NCBI GenBank assembly: GCA_037178625.1
Contig: CM074141.1
Location: 2,046,001 to 2,110,000, forward strand
Origin: Skeletonema tropicum
Lineage: Eukaryota > Bacillariophyta > Thalassiosirophyceae > Thalassiosirales > Thalassiosiraceae
Direction of reading: 5' to 3'
DNA length: 64,000 nucleotides
The position numbers and the translations under genes were made by a program. The notes below the pieces were generated by a model. It made no database searches, was not told where the DNA came from, and worked only from the letters and a program-made list of their open reading frames with translations. Within the stretch, counting starts at the first letter, position 1. The number at the start of each line of letters is the position of its first letter. Positions 1 to 10,328 of the stretch are shown piece after piece.

Positions 1-2959
1 GATATTGACATAAAATCTTCGTGGCATCCATCAATAATGAGGTCTTGAAGTTGATCTATAAAATCTCGAATCTTTTCCACATCAGCTGTAGCAACATCTT
101 TGTTGACATTGAACTGAACAGATTGACGTTTTGTTGGTCCAAAGTTCATTGCTTCTGAGGTCACCTTTTGTCTCGCGGTATCCACAAAATGACTCACAAG
201 CTTTTCAACCGATGGAAGCAGAAATATTCGATAGACATACCGTTGGATGGAACGCTTCAGGTGCATTCTTGCATTGCTGTCTTGCTCGGATTTTGAATCG
301 GGCATTCGTTTCCCATATGAAATTTCATTGATGGCCACCTTGATTGTCCAATGTTAAATTTGCAGTGTCGCCATTGGTAAGTATAGTGTCACATCCAATG
401 AACGTCTGCAAATGCACCTGCCTACTTCCGCCAAATATGGATTCAGTCGTCCACGATAAACGGATGCAAACAAATCACGTAAGAAATTTTCCAGCTGCTG
501 ACGACGTGCTTGCTTGGTACTCTCAGATTCATTCGCCTCACTCGACATGCCCGGAAACCCCAGACTCCAACTAAACGAAGGAAATGGAATATCACCAATG
601 GCCTTATCAATCCTCATCAAGGCATTCCGCAAATCTTTAAAGTCTGAAAAGTATCTCGCCGGAGCATACCACTCCACCCCACTCTCAATATCAAAACACC
701 AAATCGTAAATGCAGTTCGACTCTTATTGTCCAAAAACGAATTGAGTATGCGCACACATACCGCCTTGCGAACTCCCACCAGTGGCACGTACAAATCACT
801 TGCATCACCCATGGCTCGTTCCACCTGCAGTTCTGACGAAGGATACGCTACACCACCACCACCACCACCATTGGTCATGACACCACCACTACTACTACCC
901 TTGGTCTCACCCAATATTAAATCTTGCACCTTGGCATCATCCTCATCCAATCCAGCATACAAATCCGCCAACACGGCAGCCTCCCTCGATATCCTCCGAT
1001 TGGTCCTCCTTGCCGGTGATACCAAGAACCCACGTGACAATCTCCAATCTTGTATCATGGGTGTCGACGGAGCATACGATCGTATACTCTTGGCCATTTT
1101 ATAATCAAAGAAGGGTGGGTAGGGATCATCATCGGTTAGAAATGATGCATAGTACGATGGTTCGACATCACGTGCATCCAATTGTGGTCGTAGGGTAAAG
1201 TCCGTGGCACGGAGGCGGAAGGATAATTTGGATTCCCATTGACGTGTCCGATCGGTGAAGATTCGTAGTTGTTGTGTGAGGAGTTGTTCGTCCTTGCCGT
1301 GTTGGATGATGCTTCGATCGGCGAGGGCTTTGGCGAATGGATGGATGTACGGTCCTTTTGGTTTGGGTTTGGGTCGTTGTTCTAACGGACTGTGGTAGTG
1401 CTGCTGTTGCTGCTGCTGTTGTGAAATGGACTGTTGTTTAGCCTCATGGCTATTATTACCCACTGCTGCTGCCCTCTTCTTTTCTGGCATTGGCACCTTC
1501 CTACTCGACTTACTACTCTGCAATTTTTCCAATAACTCTCTCACAACATCCCCATCCCGCTCACGTTGTACATGAAGTACCAATGGACTCTTTGCCGATG
1601 ATATTGCATCCCCCACACTCCGTAATACCTCCTCTGGATCTGCGGCAATGTGATCACTACTACTGACACTTGCGGAGGATAGATCGGGTACTTTGATCCC
1701 CTTTAAGAATGGTCGGCCGTTTAATCCCAAGAGTCGATCGCCGGGTTGTAATCCTGCTGCGTAGGCTGGACTCTTTGCATCTTCATCATTTAAATTGCTG
1801 TTGTTCGTGCTGCTGATACCTTCAATACTGTTACTGCCTATGTTATTGTCAATATCAACAACACCAGAATCATTCCAAAATTCCATCCTCGAACCATCCA
1901 ACCGTAACAACGCCTGAATATACACACACCCATCATACTCCCTCAATGACATTCCCAACCCACACCTAGAATGACGGTGTAGTATCCGACTAAAGCATTC
2001 ACTTGTCAATAGTGACGATGATGAGGATATCAACCGTTCCTCGACATTGCTGTGGTTATTATTTGTTGGTAGTACCTCATCCTGGAGCAAGGAGGAAGTG
2101 GTGGTTTCAAAGTCCAAATGACTCTGTAATACGTGCCGTTCCAAATCGTCTATATTTACCCATTCATTATTATTGTCAGCGTCATAGTTACTGCACGATT
2201 GACGGTGCTGCTGTGACGAAGATTGATGTCGTTTTATCCGTACCATTTTGGAAGGGAGGCGTAAAAATTCGTTTGTGGGTAAATGATGTTGTGAAAGTAT
2301 AAATGATTGTGGCGGTAGCGTGAGTGTATTTTGATTGTGCAATTTTTGCTGCTGTTGGCGATTGAATTGATACGTTTGATATATTCGTTGTCCCAGTGCC
2401 GATTTGAATTGTTGTTTTGATGATGATATTGTCGTGTCGTTGTTGTAATTATTATTATTTGATCCATTGGTCCTAGTGACATCGGATGATACTCCCGACG
2501 TTGTCATGGCTGAATGCTGCTGACTTGAAACGGCGCCGTTCATCACACTTCCCTCTGAATGAGACATTATATCACGTGCGCCCCACTGATTGGAATGTAT
2601 CTCATCATTATCGACATAGTCATCTTCACTATCGCACTTAATTGCTCTGCGGCTGCCGGTCATCCATGGACGGTAGAAATTGATAATTGCTCTGCCTCAC
2701 TGCCTTCAAACTGGGTGGTGGCAGTGGAGCCGATGATGTGCCACCGTTGATTATTCGAGTAGTAGTCTGAAGTTGATCTGTACGCTGTAGAATTGTTACC
2801 ATTGATGTGATTCAAATTATTTGCAAATGGGCTGCCATTTCCGTGAACTATTCCTCGAGTGTCCTCTTGCAAATTGCGCTGTTGCTGTCGACCGCCGCTG
2901 TATAATTCCATCAAGTTTTCTTGGTAGGATGGATTAGAGGCGGGGGAGGACGGGTTCAT
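1..2959 (-). CDS. PDZ-PX domain protein, 3' end outside window
   Basis: The main frame runs 2663 to 354. Residues about 225-365 form a PDZ domain (GLGMSLREYDG, then SPAYAAGLQPGDRLLGLNG). Residues about 620-760 form a PX domain (ARYFSDFKDLRNAL, PFPSFSW, RRQQLENFLRDLF), which usually binds phosphoinositides on endosomal membranes. Asn/Ser/Gln runs fill the rest. A frame at 2959-2660 with the same composition and an ACCATG start is a likely first exon; a 77-nt GTGAGG...GAAG intron would join it in frame, but this is untested. At 356-354 there is an in-frame TAA, yet the same frame stays open to position 1 with helical sequence. A 54-nt GT-AG intron (392-339) would remove the stop in frame. PDZ plus PX occurs in sorting-nexin-like proteins (SNX27 type), but overall similarity cannot be judged here. 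Confidence 0.75.
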
Positions 2960-3619
2960 GGTGATTATGACCGGTGTAGTAATCGAAGAAGTAGTAGTAT
3001 GCGAGGTAGTACTTATGAAGGGGCGAAGCTACAAGCTACACAAGTAAGCAACAGTCTCATGTCTTAGCTCAATCAGTCAGGTGAAACATAAGATGTGTTT
3101 CCGCTTTCTACCTACCTTCCAGCTTGGCTTTGCATAATATTCAATCCAAACTAATGTCCAAAATATGTAGTGTGGTAAGAGGTAATCCTATAATCTTATG
3201 GATATTTTTCTGAAAGCGAACGAATCCGGACACCTTTTAGAATATTATCATATGTATTTTTTATCAGAGCCTCGAAAAAACAAACAACTTTGATTGGAGA
3301 GATCTCTACTTCTAAAATCCACTCTGCTGTACAATAATCGAGATACGGATATGAGTCGCTTATTTACCCTTGGATGAGTCGCTGGTCGCTCCAGCAAGCC
3401 TTTCACCAACAGGGGCGGAGCGTACTTAGTATTGACTAAATACTCCTAAGCAACATGAGGGTGCCACTCTCTATATAGGCGATTATGGCTGCATCACATC
3501 AAAATTGCACATGAGGCGTACAAAAAGCGTCTGGAGGAAAGAAGAGGAAAGGTCAAACAACACGCACACATGGTACGGCGAGTCATTAAGTACCACAACC
3601 ACAGAGACAGCGTGAGGCA
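2960..3619. other. Intergenic, no gene seen
   Basis: AT-rich spacer between the likely start of the PDZ-PX gene and a decayed minus-strand gene. I see no ORF, repeat or RNA gene that I can support. Confidence 0.5.
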
Positions 3620-5266
3620 CGAGTTGCTTTATCCTGGCGAAGACGTGTAATTTCTTTGTCTCGATTTCATCACGGGGTCGACGAAGTTCATTTTGTGCTG
3701 CCTTCAGCTCAATACTTTAAGCCTCAAGTTCAGCCTTGAGCTTCGCTTCAGATTCAGATTGACTCTTGGCATACTTACAACTCTCCTCTGAGATCTTCCA
3801 CCTCGCTCAAGATAGCTGGACTTCCTGCCACAATCCAGTTTCTTCCTTCGTCGTCTTATTGTTGTTGTTGACTTGATTGAGCTGCCCCCCCTGTCGCTAA
3901 CGTCGCCGTCGAGACCTGACACATCGTCGTCGCGTCATTATTTTCTTGGCTCGATTCTTGATTGGCTGTCGTGGTCGGAACGTTTTGGGCTTCCATCCTT
4001 CTTCTTCGTCATGTTTCCAATCAACATCATCGTCATCATCATTTTCATTGCCTCCAACAGTATTAAGACTACTTTCCTCCCAGCTCCTATCATCGCCGCT
4101 TCGGCTTGGTCCTTTCCCAGCAGCCGGGTCGGTATCAAAGATGCTTCGTTGGGAATGACGTTTTATTCTTCCTCCTCAAACTCAGCTCTAGAATAGATGT
4201 AGCAGCAGGAGTGCAACAACATGTGAGCCATTGCACGAGTGCAGGAATTCAAAGATTACAATACAACTACTCAGTATGAAGGTCAGACTCAGACTCACAC
4301 TAACTTCTCTTGAAGGTCCGCTTCATCCTCGCCGCCCCTCTTGTTCTTCTTCTTCCTCCTAGTATTAGCACCATTACAAGTCAAATATCTCTTTTGTCTT
4401 CTCTTTCCAGCAGCAGTGGCATTAGTGAAGAGCTTGTTAAGGTCCTCCTCCTCGCGCTGTACGAAGTTCATAAACGTAATGCCTTCTTCTACGTAGGCTC
4501 TTCTGAAAGATTTCTTCCATAAACGCCCATTGTGCCAATGCAGTGTATCCTATGAACTTTGCTTTCCCTAGCTCGGCTCACTCGATATCGTATCCTGAAA
4601 AGTTCTCTTTTCTTGCAATGATAAATTGAGATGAATCAGGGTGATACCAAACGACCCAGTCGCCCCGGGCTAGCAAATATTTTGCAATGTGCTGACCAAT
4701 CCTTGTTGTGCACTAATTTAGATCAAATTGATCATTGTAGTCGTATTGCCTGACCCGAGAGTAGTCTTGCATTGTTGGTATTGCTACAAGGCGTTCCTTG
4801 TAAATGAGGGATGACGTCCGCTACGTCTTCGTAACTCTTGAAGGATTTCGTCTTGGCACAGGTGTACCCCCCATCCCCATTTGATCCAAGATCTAATTCA
4901 TTCGGATCTCCCCCACCCCTGACCGCTATGGTGGGAGATAACGTCCTAGAAGATCCTAGAAGAAGAGGGGCGAGAAGCTGAAGCTGCAGCGGCAACGCTA
5001 CCTGTTCGACTTTGAATGATCTGGGGATGTTCTTCTTCGTCGTCGGAGCTGTCCACTAACAAGACAGTCTCACTTTCATTGGTTGGAATGTTAGTGTCGG
5101 GGGTGAAAACAGCACAAGTGTAGTTCCATCGTTTATTCCTCGTGCTACTAAAATCAATTTCTCCAAAGGTGACGACTTCCCAGGATTGAAAAGATGGCAC
5201 TTCATTGAGCCCATCTGACCTTTCCTCGATAAATGACGGCTGAGTGGCCTGCGCCACAACATTCAT
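3620..5266 (-). pseudogene. Decayed or multi-exon acidic/coiled-coil gene
   Basis: Several minus-strand frames read like real protein but are separated by stops and frame changes. From 5266 comes an acidic exon (SWEVVTFGEIDFSS, then DSSDDEEEHPQ). Around 4995-4732 lies GGGDPNELDLGSNGDGGYTC. A frame ending at 4578 (RIGQHIAKYLLARGDWVVWY) has an in-frame TAG at 4715-4713. About 4158-3895 encodes an Asp/Glu-rich stretch ending in Arg. About 3800-3620 is a coiled coil (KSQSESEAKLKAELEA) broken by TAA at 3719-3717. No domain is recognised. The pieces could be exons of one gene whose introns I cannot place, or a relic; the stops inside helical sequence favour a relic. Confidence 0.4.
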
Positions 5267-5814
5267 TCTTATTCATGGTGGCAACGTATTAGTTATCCGG
5301 ATGATCTTTAATGTCATCTAAACTGTTGAAGTTACGGATGACATCATCCTTCGGGCTGATACTCATTTCCGTGTTGATACGTTTGAGGACTTGACTCCAT
5401 TGCTTATATGCCGCTTTTGGAGGTGGAGGGAGACGAAGAAGAGCACAGCAAGCATAAACACAGCGCCTTGTAGCACGGCAAAGATCATCCGGTACATCTG
5501 CTGGAATAAAGTAGTCACGGTAGTGATGGTTTGCGCTGCCATGGTCGTCAATGGAGTGCTACTTGCTTGTTACTGATGTCATGCGAGCTAGAGATGATAC
5601 GTGGCCCTCATCGCTCAAAATCACTATGTAAATAATATCGTGCCATTGAAGAAGTTCTTGAATACGTGCCCTCATTCTGTGAAAAGTTCACAGGTTTTTC
5701 CACGACCGCTCAACGCCAACGCATCCAATGGACTCTTATTATTTGATTGGCTGCTAGAGCTTTACCACTATCATCCTTTGTGCACTACTCACCTACTTTA
5801 CTCAACCCGTCACC
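5267..5814. other. Spacer with one hydrophobic mini-ORF
   Basis: A 62-codon minus frame (5551-5363) contains one hydrophobic segment (IFAVLQGAVFMLAVLFFVSL) that could span a membrane. It has no recognisable family and no supporting context, so I do not call it a gene. The right part is probably the promoter and 5' UTR of the plus-strand gene starting at 5815. Confidence 0.3.
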
Positions 5815-8145
5815 ATGAAGTCCACCCGTGCCAGTACAAACGCAAGCAGTTTGAAGAAGATTAAGTCCGCGACATCACGTGCAAGTGCAAGCAAGCGACA
5901 GCGCGATGAAGCTGATGATGACATCGAATTCGTCGGCACCCTCAATGAAGATGGACAGCCGACGACGAGGTATCGTCAACAAATCCTCGTCCAACAGGAG
6001 AAGCGGAAGAAGCCAGTAAAGCTGGAGTTCCCTAGCCTGTTGAAAGGTGAAATTCTTTGTCCAGTGTGCGGTGACAAGAAATATGTTTCCGGTGGGTGCA
6101 AATTGCTTACATGCATAAATACATTGCTCCACCCTGAAGGGGGGTATGTCTACTTTTGTGGCTACTGTCAAATCAGGTCTGAAACTGGTGCTCTCACGTG
6201 TGATTGTAGATATAGTTTCGAACCAGAGGCTCGAGCAGAAGAACTGGCAAAGCCGATTGAACTACTTGAGGAGGAGGAGGAGCAGGAGGAAGCGAATACA
6301 AATACGTCCAGAGCGTCTGCGCACAACTCCTTTGCCTCCGAGAAGATGGGTGATAGCAGAGATTCTGGTAGCACCAACTCAGGCTCGGACGAAGGTACGA
6401 AGACCGCATCCGATACTGCCATGAATGAAGATAAAGACGTTGCAAACAAAGCTCCTGCTGCCGTCGTGACCGACCGTGCTATCAAGCAAGAACCAGATAC
6501 TGTAGTGAGCACGGCTTTTGCGGATTTCGTTGACTTTGCAGCAGGGATTCAACATTACAATTCCAAAGATGACCCTCTTTCACAACATCTTTCTTGCTTT
6601 AACAATGATGATGACAAAACACTGAAATCATTTGTGATTGGTAATATTCCGATTGAAGTTGTCTGTACTTGTTGTGGCGAATTAGCTAACTCTCCGCAAA
6701 AACTTGACTGTTGCGGTACAATCATTTGCCATCAATGCGCATGTAAAGCGAGGAATGTATGTCCAATTGAGCATTGCCTGAATGCTATTTGTGGAATGGA
6801 ATATTGCGCCCAATGTCGCAACATTGATGAAATGATTGACAATCTTACAGTCCATTGCATAAATGGGTGTGGTTGGTACGGTACTATCAATGCTCACTCC
6901 GCTCATATAGAGAATTACTGCTTTCTCACATCTGATGAGGACAGAAGCAGCATGGATGGATGTGTTGTTGTACAATACGACAGATGCAAACTCAACGATA
7001 ATATTGTCAAGATTGCCGGGCGAGTGAGCCAACTGCAGTTGAATGAACCTTTGGATTATGTCAATCGTCGAGCTTCAACCAAGTTCCGCAAACAAATGCA
7101 GAAACTTCGTGAAATGACTATGCAGCTGCTTGAAACTGCAGTTACCAAAGTTGAAGGGATAGATAAGCAGCGTCAGAAGCAGAAGGAGCGAAAAGCGGCC
7201 AATGACCTCATTCAAAAATACACTCGACCGTTTGAAGAGCTATCGAATCATCAAACGTTTGATTATGACTCATGGGCGATAATACATGACACGACAGATA
7301 TATATGCTACTGCTTTATTCGGTGATACTCTGGAGGAATGGCACTGTGTAGACATTGGAGCAGGGATTCTCATTGCGGTCATAAGCGGATCCATCACTTC
7401 CTCTAAAATGAGATGGACTGGCGTGGAAATTTGCACGAATAGGCTCAGACTGGGAGCTGGAATCTGCAAATTGGTTGAGACAAAATGGAGAGAGCAATCA
7501 TCATCAACGCGCGAATTGAAACTGGGCTTTCTTAAAGCTGATTGTTGTCAACCGCTGAACCTAAGAGGGTGAGTAATTCCTGCTCAATTTTGTTCTTTTC
7601 CTGATCCTTGAGCTTTTGTCACTAACTGCATCTGTCCCACATTTAGTACAAACATATGTTTACTTTGGGATTGGGCTTTCAAAGATGATGTTGTTGAAGC
7701 TACATTTCACTCGCTTGCTAGGTCATACACACAGCCATTTTTGCTCATCATGTCCAATGAAAAGTGGCAATTTCGCTCTAAAGCATTGCTGGAAGATGTA
7801 TTCGCAGACATTCAAGTCGTTGGAATTACAGAGCATTTCACTTTTCGTGGAGGGACATCAGGTGACAGCCTGATTTATGCCTATGTTGGTTCACCCCATG
7901 ACAATGTCTTGGCAATCTTGCCTCCACTGGACGAATTATCCCCAAGTGTAAATGACATTAGTTCTCATCGGTTTGGCAGTGGCAACGAAATTCTCACTGA
8001 GATTGAAAGAATTCTCTCACGATGTGATGCACCGTTGCAACGAAACCGGAAAAAAAAACATTCCTTTTTCGCCCCCAGCATAGATGGCACGCTAAAAGCT
8101 TCCATTGCCGCATTGCAGGCAATGCACAAGATTAGTGAACGTTAG
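5815..8145 (+). CDS. Zinc-finger/methyltransferase fusion protein
   Basis: Two exons, 5815-7568 and 7647-8145, joined by a 78-nt GTGAGT...TTTAG intron that keeps frame and gives 750 residues. The start has a CACCATG context. Residues about 80-125 are a first Cys cluster (CPVCGDKKY, then FCGYCQ). After an acidic Ser-rich linker, residues about 282-360 form a RING/TRAF-like cluster (CTCCGEL, CCGTIICHQC, CPIEHC, CAQC, CINGCGW). The C-terminal part is a class I SAM-dependent methyltransferase: motif I VDIGAG near residue 512, WTGVEIC...R, then NICLLWDWAF across the splice junction and FLLIMSNEKW. This order resembles DOT1-type lysine methyltransferases, but the key residues differ, so histone methylation is only a guess. 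A basic NLS-like stretch (RKKKHS) lies near the C terminus. Confidence 0.8.
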
Positions 8146-8444
8146 TACAAGTGATAACTCATAGCTGACGTGATGATATTCGATTTGTCGTACACCCTCA
8201 TTGATGTAACTGTAACACCTGCAGTTGCTAGTATAGGAACTAGAACTAGCAGCTCTAAACTCAATCAAGCCTTGAACTTGCAGCATCTTCAGCTAACAAT
8301 CTCTGTCGTCATTCTAGTATTAGGTGGTGCACTTGTGCTTTTACTCCTTTATGATATCTCTTTTGTTACGTATCTGTTATGAGAAACTTGTGACGTCTCA
8401 TCCATTGCTCACACTATACACTTGTTACTGCACACAATACTGCT
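8146..8444. other. Convergent 3' spacer
   Basis: Spacer between the ends of two converging genes. A 70-codon plus frame at 8170-8382 has a hydrophobic tail but looks incidental. Confidence 0.4.
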
Positions 8445-10043
8445 TTACTTCACAGCTATTGCCTCTTCTGCTGGTTCTGATGACGACTTGAAATGATCAG
8501 ATCTTGGCCTCAATACAGTCTCGTACAGAGAGGATCCATCTTCTTTGTGGATAGTTACTTTCATATCATCTCCACCCACATCAAACGACATGAATCCCCC
8601 TTTCACCCCCGAAGATCCACTGTACAAAGAACTATCAGCCAGAATGTACTTGAGATCCCCCTCCCGAGGCAAGGAATTGCGATTATCCGCTGAATAACAG
8701 CAGCTCATTCCTGTACCAGTTAAAAAGTACTCCATTTCATCAAACGAGTAGTGGAATTGACAATGTTCATGCCCAGAAACGTACGCAGTTACACCATACT
8801 TCTTTAGAAGGGGATCAAGCTTCTCTACAAGTTCATCCGTATTACCATGTGAGCAGGGTGAATAGATGGGATAATGACCCGCCACCAATAAGTAATCAGC
8901 ATCAGAATTCATTAGAGCATTCTCAATAAAAGAGAGGGTTGCGGATGCTTCGGCCAAACTCAACGGACCAAGAGGCTGGGCAAAGAATTCATCCATAAGT
9001 TCCTCTCGTTCCTGCACACAGTGAAATCCTGCAACCTGCATTGTGTCAATCATGATAATGTCTAATTTGACGGTCATGCCACTCTCATCATCGGTAAACT
9101 CTTGGTTATCTTGTAGTTGAAATCGGGAAAGGACCATCGGTTTGATGGGTCGGTTGCAATTGTGATCTGTTTATGAATGTCTCCGCAATAGTCGTGATTT
9201 CCTCCAATAACGTGCCTATGCATGATGTGGTGATGAGAGAAGGAATATTCAATTGATTAGATTCAATGGGATATCATCAAAATGATCGTTGCAGTTCTTC
9301 TACTCTCTACACTGCACATGATAGATATACATGTACTCACCAAGGCACCTGCAATTCATCATGATAATAAACCTTCTCAAAAGTATCCTCAAACCTAATC
9401 TGCGCAAAGGCATCATCATCCCTCAAACCAGCATAATAAAAGTTGTCCCCCAAGGCCAACACAAACTCGGATTCTTGCTCGGCGGCTACTTTTGCCATGC
9501 CATCGGCTGTATCGACTTGTTCCTGTGCGTGATAGGGGAAGTAGGCTAAGTGTATGGTCAGGCTCCCCAGCAAATCTGTTCTCAATGAGTATTTGACTTC
9601 AAGAAGTGATCAACATAGCGTTGGAAAGCTGAGAGTGAGAGGAGTTCAAATCCATGCTTTGCTTGGCAAGGTTTTGAATCGTGGTGAAATGAATTGTAAT
9701 ATGGAGCTGAAGACCAAGGGAAATTGGAGATGGGGCTTCTTTTTTGGGGTTAACCCCCAAGGCAAGCCAGGGAATGGGGCTAACAAAATATTTTTTTATT
9801 TTTGGAAGCAACTCATTGATTTGGAACAAGCTCATCGAGACGAGCATTTTAAGCCTATAAAAGGGTAGGTTAGCCCCAGTAGCGGCTGAGAACAGATAAA
9901 TTAGCCATTTTTAGGGAGCCTGACCATACACTTAGCCAGTAGTCGATGCCGCCCCAATCTCCGAGGGCTAGGAAGCGCAGCCGACCGGCCGAACAGCTTC
10001 TAAGGAAGACGAGGAGTGCTGATAAGGATAAATTACTATACAT
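8445..10043 (-). pseudogene. Purple acid phosphatase (ACP5 type), interrupted
   Basis: Secreted binuclear-metal phosphoesterase. The start at 10043 gives a signal peptide (LSLSALLVFLRSCSAG) then LALGDWGG, metal motif I. The exon is cut at 9941/9540 by a 394-bp transposon. Removing it and one TACT duplication rejoins GDWGGIDY to FPYHAQEQVD in perfect frame. Next come GDNFYYAGL and, after a 125-nt intron (9340-9216, GTGAGT...TAG), GGNHDYCGD. Around 9112-9095 the frame shifts by one base between RWSFPDFNYK and EFTDDESG. The rest carries MIDT, GHYPIY and GHEHCQFH (His ligands), ending at 8445. All seven-ligand motifs are present, so this was a functional enzyme recently. It is dead if both lesions are real, or alive if the insert is spliced and the frameshift is an assembly error. 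Confidence 0.8.
9544..9937. mobile_element. 394-bp MITE inside the phosphatase exon
   Basis: Terminal inverted repeats of 24 bp start GGCTAAGTGTATGGTC at the left and mirror this at the right (ending CATACACTTAGCC). A further shared block, ATCTGTTCTCA, lies inside both ends. It is flanked by a 4-bp target duplication, AGTA, at 9540-9543 and 9938-9941. There is no transposase. On the minus strand the left TIR supplies TTAG and the right TIR supplies GTGTAT, so the termini could act as splice sites. Confidence 0.9.
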
Positions 10044-10328
10044 TGTTGTTCTTTGTCACTTGCATTTTGGCCGCCGCCAATCAAGATAGGCCCACAGCTG
10101 GCTTGCAACTTGCTACTTGCAACTTGCAATAAAAAATAAAACACAAGCCAAATCCGAAAAGTTGGCCAAAGGCGGGAAATGAAATACTATTTAGTTCCTA
10201 CGTTGAATTTCATCGCTCTTACTCCAAAAGTTCTTTCTTGAGCGGACCCCGCCCGGACTCCAGGGCACATAAAAGAGTCCGGACAATTGAAACACATAAC
10301 AATTTCAATTGAGGACGACATCATCACC

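Noticed and set aside
371..386. Plus-strand GGTAAGTATAG near 376 as a splice donor
   Set aside because: It lies within the PX coding region on the opposite strand, with no plus-strand exon to support it.
5363..5551. 62-codon minus ORF with a membrane-like segment
   Set aside because: Too short, no neighbour or motif to support it; mentioned only in the gap entry.
8170..8382. 70-codon ORF with hydrophobic tail
   Set aside because: It lies in the 3' flank of the zinc-finger/methyltransferase gene, has no motif and no good start context.
10287..10328. Upstream Met at 10287 as the start of the LRR protein
   Set aside because: The second Met at 10329 has a much stronger ACCATGG context; the extra 14 residues add nothing recognisable.
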